A stretch of DNA of 64,000 bases from JAGOBP01 sp046328575 (GTDB lineage Bacteria; Chloroflexota; Anaerolineae; Fen-1058), in the NCBI GenBank assembly GCA_046328575.1, contig JAXLWI010000008.1, positions 30,977-94,976 of the forward strand. Reading direction: 5' to 3'. Below are positions 45,800 to 56,638 of the stretch, in pieces; position 1 is the stretch's first letter, and each line of letters begins with the position of its first letter. Position numbers and translations under genes: made by a program. The notes under the pieces were generated by a model. That model was not told the DNA's origin. It did no database searches and worked only from the letters and a program-made list of their open reading frames with translations.

Positions 45800-45928
45800 T
45801 CTTGCCCATCTCGTAGCTTTAGTGCTGGCTCTTGTTCATTGTATCTTACGCGCTTTTTGGATTTTTGTGTGTTTGCTTTCCGTTGGCAAAGCGTTGGCGT
45901 TTTCTTTGGCGGGTCGGCGGTCGGTTCG

Positions 45929-45956
45929 TTGACTAATCAAGTGCGGATGCTATAAT
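45929..45956 (+). promoter_or_regulatory. Promoter of the peptide-transporter operon
   Basis: TTGACT (45929-45934), 16 bp spacer, consensus TATAAT (45951-45956), about 95 bp before the ATG at 46051. The 45.8-46.05 kb gap shows nothing else. Confidence 0.72.
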
Positions 45957-46050
45957 GAACAGCGCCTGAGTCGACGGTTACCGCCGTGTTCGTGCCCCAT
46001 CCCGGCCGCTATGGTTGGAAGTAAAGCCGAATTACCGAGGAGGAGCGAAT

Positions 46051-47812
46051 ATGATGCGTCATCACCGTAATGCCCCGTGGCTGTTGAGTGTCTTACCATA
46101 TTGACCGCGCTCAGTTTGAGTTTGGTTGCCTGCAGCGGAGCAACTACCTGATCGCCACCAATCTCCACCGCTCCACGTCCGCCTCACCACTACTGCGGCA
46201 GCCCAGCCTACCGAGCCAGCCGCCAAAACCGACCGAACCACCGGGTGCCGACGGCACCGGCTAAAACCGAACCGGTCGTTTTGAAGGCGCTGGTTGGGCA
46301 AACCGGACACGCTGAATCCCGCTTATGCGTTTCTCACTGAATCGTACGTCGTCTTTGATCTCATCTATAACCCGTTGGTGACCGAAGATCCATCGGGTAA
46401 GTATGTCGGTGCGTTAGCCAAGGAATGGAAAACTTCCGAAGATGGCTTAATGGACTTTCACGCTGAAGGATAACATCAAGTGGCATAACGGCACACTGCT
46501 GGTAGCGCCGACGTGGCCTGGGCGATTAATGCAGTCATGAAAGATCCAGACGGTTGGGCGTCTTCAGCCAATTACGCCGCGGGCTTCAAAGAAGTTACGG
46601 CTCCTGACGATAAGACAGTTAAGATCGTGATGGACAATCCGATCGGGAATATGGAATACCGCCTGTCGTTCCTGTATGCGATCTATCCCAAAGACTTTGA
46701 ACAATTCAAGACGCCCGAAGATTTGCAGAACTTGCTAACGATGCCGCCATTGGCACGGGGCCGCTTGGTGATCCAGAGGTTCGATAAAGATCAGGGCATT
46801 TTGATTCTGGACACCAACACCGACTATTTTGACGGCCGCGCCAAGATCGATCAGGTACTGCCCCAGACGTTCGACAACGCGGATGCGTTGGTGCAGGCTC
46901 TGAAAGTCGGCGACGTGGACATGATGAATGAAGTGCCACAGACCGCGTTTAATACCGTAAAAGGTTTTGAAAACGTCCAGGCCGTGCAGCAACCTGGCCG
47001 CTATCTCAGCGAATTGATCATCAACTCAGCGCCGGCCGATCATGATCCTGCGCCCAAGCGAAATTCGGCCTGATTGATCCGCAGGTGCGGCTGGCCATGG
47101 CGCACGCCATCAACAAGCAAGACCTCGTCGATGTGGTGCTGCAAGGGTTGGGGTCACCCGGCACGACCATCATCCCGCCCACGCTCGGTGGCGGCTTCTG
47201 GCACAACGGCGATCTCAAGAACGTCGAGTTTAATCTCCAAAAAGCCAACGACACTGGAGGCGGCCGGTTACAAGAAGGCATAAGCGGTGCGCGCTAAGGG
47301 AGATGTGCAGTTGAAATCTCGGCTGCAATCTCTGTCGGATAATCCCTTGTATCCGCGCGTAAGCTGATTTGCTTTTACCAGTTGGTTCAAAGAGATCGGC
47401 ATCCAGACCACGCCCGAAGCTACGGATCCCGATGCCGCCTTAACGGCCGCGATCACCCCCACGGGCGACTACGATCTCGTCATCTGGGCTGGGGCGCGGA
47501 CCCAGATCCCGATTTCATGCTCAGCGTCATGACCACCGATCAAGCCGGATGGCGGCTGGAGCGACAGCGGCTATTCCAACTCTGATTACGATCAACTGTA
47601 TCACGATCAGCGCGTACCGCTTGATCGAAACGCCAGAAGATCGTCTGGAAGATGCAGAAATGGTGTTTAACGATCGACCGTACATCGTCAACTGGTATGA
47701 AGATGCCACTGCAAGCCTATCGCAGCGATAAAATTCAAAGGGTTCATCGAATCGCCGTTAGGCATTGAGACGCAGGCGTCGCTGTTGCAAATCGAGCCGG
47801 TCATGTTGGTGA
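46051..47812 (+). CDS. Peptide-type ABC transporter substrate-binding lipoprotein, frameshifted
   Basis: About 585 codons joined. GAGGAGGAG precedes ATGATG. The signal peptide ends in the lipobox LVAC, then a Pro/Thr-rich linker. SBP_bac_5 features follow: LNPAYAFLTESYVVFDLIYN, DVAWAINAVMKDPDGWASSA, MEYRLSFLYAIYPKDFEQF, DQVLPQTFDNADALVQAL, RLAMAHAINKQDLVDVVLQG, YDLVIWGWGADPDPDFMLS, ending near GFIESPLGIETQASLL. It delivers a peptide-like solute to the permeases encoded next. The stop is uncertain and set before the hairpin at 47819. Confidence 0.78.
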
Positions 47813-47818
47813 ATATGG

Positions 47819-47850
47819 AAGGCGGAATGTGGGTCACCACACTCCGCCTT
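47819..47850 (+). terminator. Attenuator-like hairpin between binding protein and permease
   Basis: AAGGCGGA-TGTGG pairs with CCACA-TCCGCCTT around a GTCA loop, an 8+5 bp stem with one mismatch and no strong U-run. It fits partial termination or mRNA stabilisation that keeps the binding protein in excess over the permeases. Confidence 0.6.
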
Positions 47851-47872
47851 CTTCGCTATCTGACCTTTATTG

Positions 47873-48854
47873 ATGAATCGACGCGATTATCTCCTTCGCA
47901 AATTGTCTTTGCCATTGTCACGCTGGGCATCGTCGTGACGATCGATTTTTCCTCTTTCGCGTCTTGCCGGGCGATCCAGTCCGCGCGGTGATCGGCCGTA
48001 ACATTCGTATCACTAAAGAGGCGCAGGAAGCGCTGCGCCAGCAGTTTGGTCTCGACAAGCCCATTTTCCCTGATCACCTCTTCGATACCGTTGGGCTGCG
48101 GGCGCAGGGCAACCTCGGTATTTCGTGGTCGCTGCGTCGCCCGGTCGGCGAAGTGCTGATGAGCAAACTCGGCTACACGTTGCTGTTGATTTCGAGTGGT
48201 CAGATTCTCTGATCGTGTTGGGCATTGCGCTGGGCTTGTTTGCCGGTTGGAAGCGCAAGACCGCGGTCGATGTCGGGGCGTTGACGTTCTCGCTGGTCGC
48301 GTGGGCTACGCCGACGTTTTGCTGGGCATCATCTTGCTGGCGTTGGGCAGTTCGTGGCTGGTTGCTGACCGGCGGTTCGGTCGATCCTTGCCAACGTCAG
48401 CAAACCCTTCGTCGAAAATTTGCCTGATGCGCTGCGCCACTTGATTTTGCCAACTTAACCTTCACGATCGTCTATCTCGGCGAATACATGCTGATCATGC
48501 GCTCGTCGATCTTGGAGGTGCTAGGCGAAGATTACATCCTCACCGCCAAAGCCAAAGGTTTCAGTCACTGGCAAGTGCTGCGAAAACACGCGCTCAAGAA
48601 TGCCATGTTGCCGATCGTGACGTTGATCGCGTTGAATCTGGGTTTACGGTCTCCGGGGCGATTTACATCGAGACAGTCTTTTTCGTATGATGGCCTTGGT
48701 AAGTTTCAGAACGCGCTGGAAAAGCAGGACTTTCCGCTATTGCAAGGTGCGTCTCTACCGTTGGCGGTCAGGTGTTATCATCGCTAACATGCTGGCCGAT
48801 GTGCTGTACACGTATCTCGATCCGCGCGTCAAAGAGAAACGTGAAAGGCGGTGA
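47873..48854 (+). CDS. ABC transporter permease, DppB/OppB type, frameshifted
   Basis: About 325 codons. The start MNRRDYLLRKL is one frame off from FAIVTLGIVVTI, then FRVLPGDPVRAVIGRNI, typical of the OppB N-terminus. Loops and helices follow: GLDKPIF, LGYTLLLISSGQIL, LIVLGIALGLFAGWKRKTA. The cytoplasmic EAA loop is readable as ILTAKAKGFSHWQVLRKHAL and NAMLPIVTLIALNLG. The end YTYLDPRVKEKRERR is a conserved OppB tail. It forms the channel with the next permease. Confidence 0.75.
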
Positions 48855-48864
48855 GTGACGCGTA

Positions 48865-49895
48865 ATGCGTGATCGTTGGTTGTTGTTCAAACGCAATTTT
48901 GCCAACTTCTGGAAGATCTTTCTGGCGCAGCCGCATGGGCAAGATCGGCGCGTTTCTGCTGATCACGGCGCTGGCTTTGGCAACGTTTGCGCCGATCCTG
49001 ACACCCTGAAGGCCAATGTACGATACGATCCGCGATGCCAATGGGCGCGGCCTGCATCCTTCGCGCCGCCGTCGGTACACGGACCGTTGGGCACGGACGA
49101 CGCTGGTCGGGATGTGTATGGACAATGCTCGTATACGGTGCGCGCATTTCGCTATTGATCGGCTTTGTGGCCGGTATTCTAGCGATGTTTATTGGATCGA
49201 CATTAGGCATCGTCGCCGGTTATTACGGCGGCAGTTCTCGATACGTTGTTGATGCGCACCACCGATGTATTTTTGGTCATCCCCGATCTGCCATTGATCA
49301 TCGTGCTGGTCGCCGTGATCCGGCAGTTGAATCTGGGCATCCCGCCAATTGCGGTGTTGATCGCCGTAATCGGGTTATTGTACTGGACGCAGTACGGCGC
49401 GTCTCATCCGATCGCAAGTCCTGTCGATTAAAGAGCGGCAGTTTATCGCGCGCGCCCGCGCCATCGGTGCAGGCAGCGGGCACATCATTCGCAAGCATAT
49501 TCTGCCGCAAGTGCCGCTGATCGTCGCTGCCAGTACGGTGCTGGATCATCTCGACATCAATCCTGGTCGAATCTGGTCTGGCCTTTCTGGGTCTGGGCGA
49601 TCCTACGCAGCCGTCGTGGGGCACAATGTTGAACTTCGCCTTTTCTGCGCAGCGCTATTTCCAACGGGGCGTGGTGGTTCTATCTGCCGCCCGGCCTGGC
49701 CATCGTATGGGTAACACTGGGCTGTGTATTGTTAGGCAACGTGTTGGAAGAGATGTTTTTAATCCGCGATTGACATCGCATCACCTGGAAGGCGATCAGC
49801 ATAAGGATTGCCCGGACAAGCGACATGCCCACGCAGGAGACGAACGTTCGCGAAGATCATGCGGATTTCTTCATGAACTGGTTGACGGCTCATGA
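48865..49895 (+). CDS. ABC transporter permease, DppC/OppC type, frameshifted
   Basis: About 340 codons. MRDRWLLFKRNFANFWKIF, then IGAFLLITALALATFAPIL and a YGARISLLIGFVAGILAMF helix with GSTLGIVAGYYGG are classic OppC. TTDVFLVIPDLPLIIVLVAV and the EAA loop SIKERQFIARARAIGAGSGH follow. The C-terminus has FLGLGDPTQPSWGTML and NPRLTSHHLEG. The frame then runs on to a TGA that overlaps the ATPase ATG (ATGA at 49892-49895), supporting this end. Confidence 0.74.
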
Positions 49896-50897
49896 ATTCT
49901 ATCGAACCTTGCTGCGCGTAAAACACTTAAGCACCGGGACTTCATCACGACCGATGGCACCGTCATGCACGCCGTCGAGGATGTCGTCGACGTGTCGCCA
50001 GGTCAGACGCTGGGCTTGGTTGGCTAATGTGGCCGCGGCAAGACGACGACGATGCTGTCGTTGATGCGGCTGCTGCTCGCGGCGGGCCGCATCACGCGCG
50101 GCGAGGTGCTGTTCGACGGCATCGATCTGTTGGGCATCAGCGAGCGGCAGATGCGACATCATCGCTGGAAGGAAATGGCGATGGTGTTTCAAAGCGCGAT
50201 GAATGCGCTCAATCCGGTGCGCAAGGTGGGCGATCAAATCAGGAAGGATTTTGCTGCACGGCTTGATGGATCGCTTTGTGCCGATCGGCGCGTGGAGGAA
50301 CTGCTCGATCTGTCGGCATCGCCAAGTCGCGCAAGGAGCAATATCCTCACCAGTATTCGGGCGGATGCGCGCAGCGCGCCATGATCGCGATGGCGCTGGC
50401 CTGCAAGCCTAAGTTGTTGTTCGCCGATGAGCCGACTACCGCACTCGACGTGATGATTCAGGCGCAAATTTGAATGTTCGTTGAAGAACATCTGAAAAAG
50501 AACTGGGTCTGGCCGTGATCTTAGTCACGCATGATCTGGCATATCGTGGCCGAAATCTGCGATTCGGTGGTGGTGATGTATGGCGGCAAAGCGGTGAATA
50601 CGGCTCGATCGATGGAGCATACAACGCCCTGCAACATCCCTACACACAACGGTTGTTGCAGGCCTTTCCCGATTTGAATCAACCCGCCGACAGCTTCGCT
50701 CAATTCCGGGTTATCCGCCACGGTTGAATGATCTGCCGCCCGGTTGCCGCTTCGAGCCGCGCTGTCACCTCAAAGTTGAACAGTGCGCAACTATTTCGCC
50801 GAAGCTGGTTGAAGTTTCAGTCCTCAACCCTCAGCCTTCATCTCTACCACATGTCGCGGCCTGTCACCTGCTCGCTGGGCCGGAGGTCACCGACTGA
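49892..50897 (+). CDS. ABC transporter ATPase, DppD/OppD type, frameshifted
   Basis: About 335 codons. It starts MNSIEP, then LLRVKHLST after a shift. Walker A is damaged (GRGKTTTMLSLMRL after a break where GECG would stand). The Q-loop area is KEMAMVFQSAMNALNPVRKV, the signature region YPHQYSGGCAQRAMIAMALA, Walker B LLFADEPTTALDVMIQAQI, and H-loop ILVTHDLA. The oligopeptide C-terminal motif LPPGCRFEPRCH-x-K-x-x-QC is followed by the end HLLAGPEVTD. The TGA overlaps the next ATG (TGATG). The signature shows C where Q is usual; this could be a base error. Confidence 0.76.
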
Positions 50898-51967
50898 TGG
50901 CGACGCCGATGTTGGAAGTGCATGATCTAAAGAAATATTTTCCGGTGCGCCAAACGATCTTCGAGGCGGTGCGTCGCCGACCGCAAGGGTTCGTAAAGGC
51001 GATCGATGGTGTGACGTTCAGCGTGGCTAAAGGCGAAGTGCTGGCACTTGTCGGCGAATCGGGTTGCGGCAAGACGACAATTGCCAAGACGTTGTTGGGA
51101 CTTGAAGAACAAACGGCCGGCTCGATCGCGTTTGACGGACAAATATTGGAAGTACGCGAGCGCCGCCGTCGCGCGGGCCTGGCGCAACTGGAAGCCTCGC
51201 AACAGCCGGAAGTGGTCACGCGCGAACAGATGAGTTCCCCCACCGTATCGTTGAAACATCTGCGGCAGAAGGCGCAGATGATCTTTCAAGATCCTTATGA
51301 ATCATTGAATCCGCGTTCGACCATCTTCGACATTGTGGCCGAGCCATTGGAAGTTCACGGCTTAGCGCGACCGCGACCAGCGCGGGTGGCGCGCGTAAAA
51401 GCAGCGCTGGAAGATGCAGGCCTGCGTCCCGCCGAAGATTACTTCTGGCGCTTTCCGCATGAACTATCGGGCGGACAACGCCAACGCGTGGTGATCGCTG
51501 GGGCATTGGTGCTTGAACCGGAACTGCTCGTTGCCGATGAACCCGTCTCGATGTTAGATGTGTCGATTCGCGCCGACATTCTCAACTTGCTGCGCGGGTT
51601 GCGCGATTCGCGCGGCATCAGCATCTTGTTCATCACGCACGATTTAGGCACCGTCGCTTACTTCGCCGATCGATTAGCCGTGATGTATTTGGGCCGCATT
51701 GTCGAGATCGGCGCAACTCGCGAAGTGTTATCGAATCCACAGCATCCATATACCAAAGCATTGCTTTCAGTGGTACCGGTTCCCAATCCGCGCCTCCGCC
51801 GCGAGCGCGTCATCTTGCAAGGTGAAACACCCAATCCCATCAACTTGCCTACGGGTTGCCGCTTCCATCCGCGTTGTCCAGTGGCGATCGAGCGGTGCCA
51901 AACGATCGATCCGCCGTTTATCAACGCCACTTCGGATCACAAAGCCGCGTGTTTGCTGGTGAAATAG
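50897..51967 (+). CDS. ABC transporter ATPase, DppF/OppF type
   Basis: Intact 356-residue nucleotide-binding subunit. Walker A is GESGCGKTT (about 53-61), the Q-loop MIFQDPYESLNPRSTIFDI, the signature LSGGQRQR, Walker B LLVADEPVSMLD, and the H-loop LFITHDLGTV. The oligopeptide/dipeptide C-terminal zinc-like motif reads GCRFHPRCPVAIERC. It is the last gene of the five-gene importer operon, and a hairpin follows immediately. The clean frame contrasts with the four damaged genes before it. Confidence 0.92.
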   Translation: MATPMLEVHDLKKYFPVRQTIFEAVRRRPQGFVKAIDGVTFSVAKGEVLALVGESGCGKTTIAKTLLGLEEQTAGSIAFDGQILEVRERRRRAGLAQLEASQQPEVVTREQMSSPTVSLKHLRQKAQMIFQDPYESLNPRSTIFDIVAEPLEVHGLARPRPARVARVKAALEDAGLRPAEDYFWRFPHELSGGQRQRVVIAGALVLEPELLVADEPVSMLDVSIRADILNLLRGLRDSRGISILFITHDLGTVAYFADRLAVMYLGRIVEIGATREVLSNPQHPYTKALLSVVPVPNPRLRRERVILQGETPNPINLPTGCRFHPRCPVAIERCQTIDPPFINATSDHKAACLLVK

Positions 51968-51998
51968 CCGGATCAGCCCTGCGAGACGGCTATTTTTC
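51963..51998 (+). terminator. Terminator of the peptide-transporter operon
   Basis: AATAGCCG (51963-51970) overlaps the stop codon and pairs with CGGCTATT (51987-51994), followed by TTT. An internal GCCCTGCGAGACGGC could form a competing stem. Confidence 0.6.
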
Positions 51999-52102
51999 AC
52001 TCAAATTTCACCGTTTACTATGTGAACATTTTGCGGTCTGAAGCCCCATTTGTGGGTGACCGGGGGCGCACAAGCGCCATATCTAGCGCCTAAAATTGCC
52101 TC

Positions 52103-52133
52103 TTGACGGCCTGTCCATGCTGCATGATAGAAT
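52103..52133 (+). promoter_or_regulatory. Possible tldD promoter
   Basis: TTGACG (52103-52108) with TAGAAT (52128-52133) at 19 bp, or GATAGA at 17 bp. It is the only promoter-like pair I see in the 52.0-52.24 kb gap. Confidence 0.4.
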
Positions 52134-52237
52134 TAGCGCGCAGGTCGCAGCAACGTTAGTTTTCCCCTGGTTTTGCCGAGAAAATCGGCGCTTTCGCAAC
52201 ACTCTGTGACTAAACGTCAAACAAAAAATTCTCGCCG

Positions 52238-53660
52238 TTGGCACACACTGCCAAGGGTGTGTTGTCTTTATCGTCGGAGGCCGAAGTGTTAGATCGGCTT
52301 ATTCACGCTTTGCGACAACTCGATACACCATACGCCGAGATCCGCCTGGAACGGCGCGAATTGACGTCGCTGGTCTTTCGTGGCGATCAACTCGAAACGA
52401 TCGATACATCGATCGATTACGGGGGATTCGCGCGCGCGCTAGCACCGCAAGGTGGTTGGGGTGCGGTGACGTTCACGGGCGATACGGACCTGCGCGAGCA
52501 TGTGGTTGATGCGATCCGACTCGCGAAAGCCAGCGATGCTGATCCCATCACGCTAGCCCCGATCGCACCGATCACCGATCGGGTGTGCGCCAACCTCTCG
52601 ATCGATTTTCGATCGATCCCGTTGGCTGAGAAGCAAGCATTACTCGCTAACTACAACGATCAGATGTTGCGCTTCGATCCGAGCATCGAGTCAACTTATG
52701 CCACCTATCTCGATACGTTCAGTGCCGTGTGGTACGCCAACACCGACGGCACCGCGATTTATCAAGAACGGCCGTTGATCGATCTGCAACTCACGGCAAT
52801 TGCGCGCGATGGTGACAACGTGCAGCGCGGCAGCAAGTCGCTGGCGTTGTATTGCCGGGTATGACGCCGTGCTCGATCGGTCTGAGCTGGCCTGCGCGGC
52901 CGCGCAGTTAGCGCTGGAACAAGCTAACGGCGAAGCGCGTGCGCAGTCGACGATACACCGTCGTGCTTGATCCGATCATGGCAGGGTTGTTTACACATGA
53001 AGCGTTTGGGCACTTGTCTGAAGCCGACTTCATCGCTGAGAATCCGCAAGCGCAAGAAATGATGACGCTGGGCCGCCAGTTCGGACCGCGCAACTTGAAC
53101 ATCTTCGACGACGGTTCGGTGCCGCGGCTGCGCGGCAGCGTGCGCTACGACGACGAAGGCGTGCCGACGCAAAAGACGTGGCTGATGCGTGACGGCGTGT
53201 TAGTCGGACGACTGCATTCGCGCGAGACGGCCGGTTTGATGAATGAACGACCAACCGGCAACGGGCGCGCGACTTCGTATCGTTATGGGCCGCAAGTGCG
53301 CAAGCGACGAACACGGCCATTGCGCCGTCGGATGGCGGTTCGCTGCACGACTCGGATCGTAAAGATGTTGATCTCGCATGCGTGCGATTGGGCGGGCGGC
53401 GAAACATTGTTGGAAGACTTTACGTTTGTCGCCAAGCACGGGTACATGATCCGCGCGGGCAGTTGGCGGAACTGCCGCGCGCGATGACGCTGACGGGCAC
53501 CCGGTTTGAAACGCTGAAAAAGATTGACGGTATCGGCAGCGACTTTGCGTGGGATGACAGCAGCGGCGATTGCGGTAAGGGCGCGGAAGGTCTGCCGGTC
53601 TGTGATGGTGGTCCGCACTTGCGAATGCGGAATGTTGTAGTGGTGGAGCATAAAGCGTAA
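52238..53660 (+). CDS. tldD: TldD-family metalloprotease, frameshifted
   Basis: About 475 codons. The TldD/TldE pair forms a zinc protease that processes small peptides. The N-domain (EVLDRLIHALRQLDTPYAEI; IDYGGFARALAPQGGWGAVT) is clean to about 52,860. The zinc site HEAFGHLSEADF matches the TldD HExxxH motif. It continues GSVRYDDEGVPTQKTWLMRD, RLHSRETAGLMNERPTGNGR, and after shifts ends KKIDGIGSDFAWDDSSG and NVVVVEHKA. The start is a TTG at 52238; no ATG is in place, so the true start may be slightly different. The partner pmbA follows. Confidence 0.8.
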
Positions 53661-53707
53661 CGAGTCATTGAAACGCAGGTCACTCGTCATTTGTCACTTC
53701 GTTACTG
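53656..53707. repeat. Weak member of the GTAACGAG hairpin family
   Basis: CGTAACGAGT near the tldD stop and CACTTCGTTACTG at 53695-53707 share 7-8 complementary bases, with CACTCGTCATTTGTCAC between them. Position between genes matches the other two elements. Confidence 0.4.
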
Positions 53708-53728
53708 GTCAGGCTCGCAGAGGTTAGT

Positions 53729-54983
53729 CAGATATTCAAACTGAACTCATCGAACGTCATCTGGATGTAACCCGCGTCGGTTGTCGGTTTAGCCGCGTCA
53801 AAGCGATCGAGCGGCAGAGACCTTTCACGGACGGGCGGCGGCCATCGCACGCGGCAAAGCTTGGCCACGCCAGCACCACCGACGGTCTGACGAACGATCA
53901 GGCCGATTACGCGTGCTATCGAGACCGCGCACGTCGCCGCGCCGGACACTTTGACCTTCCCGACCGGGTACAGCACTGAACGTCACGATTCGGCACTGTA
54001 TGGCTTAGAAGAAACCGACACCAGGATAGTAGCCGATGCGCATCAAGGCAATCAACCGGCCATTGCTGAGCCTGGAATTGCGCCGCACCCGCGAAACGAT
54101 TCAACTGCGTAACAGCAACGGCGGCGAGGCCGAGCACAGCAGCACCTGGTTGGGAAGGTGAGATTTGGTGAAGCCACATCGGCGACGACGTTGGTGGCGT
54201 TGACGCTTCGCGACAGCACAGTTGGATGAGAGTCATCTGGATTTTGCGCGGCGAATGGCGCGTCGACTGCGCTGGGCTGAGAAGCCGATCGAGCCGGTGC
54301 TGGACCGCAGCGCGTGATCTTTTCGCCAGGACGGCGTTCGCTTCGCTAATGCAGCCGATGTTGTACTGGCGTATACGCCACTTCAGGTGGTTCGCGGGGC
54401 AACAAACGCCGGGGTTTGCGACGAAGATCGGCAAGCCGCTGTTCGATCCGCAGTTCAACTTGTACGATGTGATGCCACCTTGCCCGATCGGCCGTACAGC
54501 ACCGTCGTCGATCACGAAGGCGTGCCCGTGAAGTACCGCGCTGATCGAGCGCGGCGTGGTCAAAGGCTTTATCACAACCTTGTCCCCGGCGGCGCAGGCC
54601 GGGACGATCAGCACCGGCAACGGCTATCGGGATTTGATCGGACCAGCCGGTGGCGGCCTCGACCAACGTGCGTGTCGCCAGGTTCGATCTGCTCCGTATG
54701 GACATGCTGAAGCAGCTGGACGACGGCCTGTTGATCGATCTGATCGGCGACAGCGACGCGTCGATCGGGTTGAGCGGCGATTTCTCGCGCACCGTCATCC
54801 TCTCGCGCATCAAATCAACACGGCAAGGTGGCTGGTTACGCGTGCGTGCGGCGCTAGTGTCATGGCGATCTGCGGCCAAGTCGCTGCAAAAGACGGACGC
54901 GCTTTGCTCGCGATGGTTAATGCTGGTGCGGTGATACATTTGCGCCGTACATTCAACTCAATGGGGTGACGGTTACGGCTTAA
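53729..54983 (+). CDS. pmbA: PmbA/TldE-family protein, heavily frameshifted
   Basis: About 415 codons. TldE, the non-zinc partner of TldD. The start is unclear; recognisable pieces are TELIERHLDVTRV, then WGHASTTDGLTNDQADYA reconstructed, VIFSP, GQRLFDPQFNLYD, RPYSTVVDHEGVPVKYRA, IERGVVKGFITTLSPAAQAG and STGNGYR. Next come MLKQLDDGLLIDLIGDSDAS, IGLSGDFSRTV, and the end FAPYIQLNGVTVTA, TAA at 54983. The gene order tldD-pmbA supports the call. It is one of the worst-damaged genes here. Confidence 0.7.
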
Positions 54984-55151
54984 CGCGGGTCAAAATCCAA
55001 CGGCGAGGTGATTATTACAGGATCGCAGAGAGCGCTGCCATAATCTCTGTCCGGAAAGTGTTTCAGCGCGGTAACGCCCGAAACCGTGGTAGAATTGCCG
55101 TAGCAGACTTCGTTTGCCACCACATATTTACCGCACAGAGCGGAGGGAACC

Positions 55152-56078
55152 ATGCAGAAAGAGATGTAGGCACAGTCGTTAAGCGCGGTCTGGCGCAGAT
55201 GTTGAAGGGCGGTGCGATCATGGACGTGGTAACGCCGGAACAGGCCAAGATTGCCGAAGAAGCCGGGGCGTGTGCCGTGATGGCGCTGGAACGTGTTCCG
55301 GCCGACATTCGCGCGCAGGGCGGTGTGTGCAGCCTCCGTATGAGCGATCCGGAAATGATCTGAAGATCATGGACGCCGTGACCATTCCGGTGATGGCTAA
55401 ATGCCGCATCGGTCACTTTGTGGAATACAGGAAGCGTGGAGCCAATCGGTGCGCATTGACTTCATCGTGATTGCGAGCGAAGCGCTGACACCCGCCGACG
55501 AAGCCTATCACGTCAACAAGCACGATTTCAAAGTGCCGTTCGTCTTCGCGGTTGCCGCAATCTGGGCGCGAGCTTTTGGCTGCACGAAGCGGCGCGGTTA
55601 CGATCCTGCACTGGCGGGCGAAGCGGCACGGTGATGTCGTGGAAGCCGTGGTGGGTGTGTACAGCGTGGCACTGTGGCGAAGGGGCGAAATTTCGCCGCT
55701 TGCAGAACATGCCTGTGGAAGAGGGGCGTTGATGACGTACGCTATACGGAAATCGGCGCGCCGTATGGAGCCAGCCGAAACGCGCGAACTCCGGCTTCGC
55801 TCGCCGGTGGTCAACTTCCCGCTGCGGGCGGCACGCCACTGTTTTCGATGCCGCGTTGATGATGCGGAAGCCAGGGTGTTGACGGTGTTCGTCGGTTCGG
55901 GTATCTTCGCGAGCGTGGCAATCCGGCGCATCGCGCATAACAGGCCATCGTCGAAGCACACGCACTTCCGCGATGCTGCATCATCGCTGAAGTCAGCAAA
56001 CGTAAAGAAGGAGCCGATGGTAGGCCGCACCGTTCAATCACCGCCAGAAGCAGAGCGCATGAGCTGCGCGGCTGGTAA
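55152..56078 (+). CDS. pdxS: Pyridoxal 5'-phosphate synthase, PdxS subunit, frameshifted
   Basis: PdxS condenses ribose 5-phosphate, glyceraldehyde 3-phosphate and ammonia to PLP. About 300 codons. GGAGGG precedes the ATG (MQKEM). LKGGAIMDVVTPEQAKIAEE, AGACAVMALERVPADIRAQG, VRMSDPEMI reconstructed, IMDAVTIPVMAKCRIGHFVE, LTPADEAYHVNKHDFKVPFV and RRLQNMPVEE are diagnostic. VFVGSGIFAS near the C-terminus is the phosphate-binding loop. The end is an RGW, TAA at 56078. It works with PdxT, encoded one gene further on. Confidence 0.82.
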
Positions 56079-56110
56079 GATACGTGGTCCGTGCTGTGCG
56101 GACGCGCCGA

Positions 56111-56638
56111 ATGGATACGCGCATCACGCGACACGTTGTGCCAAGAGGTCTTTCATCTTGGAATTGCGGCTTGGGTATTTGACGACATCCCGACGCTGTC
56201 TGGCATCGGCGCGGATGTTCGTTGATATGGATGCGCTCGCGCCGCGTGTTGGTCCAATCCAGCGCAAGCTGATGCGATGGGATGCCGCTTACGCAACCTT
56301 TGGTGCGTGAAACGATTGCTCGATGGCCGGCTGCAAGCCTGATTGTCACGGATGGCGATCGAGCGGCGGCCAGCGGCGCAACTTTGTACACCGGACGGCT
56401 CCGCGGCCCGACGGTAAGCACTGGTGTTGGCGTATGCCCGCAGCGTCTACACGGAACTGGATTATCGCCGATCGGGTTAGCGCGGCGCGTTCTCAAAGCG
56501 CTGATGATGGCTTTCGTGAAGTCCGCGCGCGCGGATTGCCACGTTTGACGCTCCACGCCAGCGATCAGGGTCGGTCTGTACGAACAACTCGGCTTTGTGC
56601 CGACGGAACGAAATGCGATTGGAAGCGAATCATCATGA
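56111..56638 (+). CDS. GNAT-family N-acetyltransferase inserted between pdxS and pdxT, frameshifted
   Basis: About 175 codons; the N-terminal half is badly damaged. The C-terminal acetyl-CoA site region reads YVRSVYTE-DYRR-G-ARRVLKALMMAF (joined), followed by LTLHASDQGR and LYEQLGFVPT, the GNAT motifs A and B. The ATG at 56111 is a guess. The TGA overlaps the pdxT ATG (ATGA at 56635-56638), so expression is coupled to the PLP genes. The acetyl acceptor is unknown. Confidence 0.6.

Noticed and set aside
31525..53707. CRISPR array
   Set aside because: The repeats are isolated inverted hairpins tens of kilobases apart with no regular spacers and no cas genes.
53728..53976. 82-codon minus-strand frame ending in TFDEFSLNI
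   Set aside because: The plus strand there gives TELIERHLDVTRV and the WG-x-AS-T-x-DGLT step of PmbA, and the following plus-strand fragments continue PmbA.
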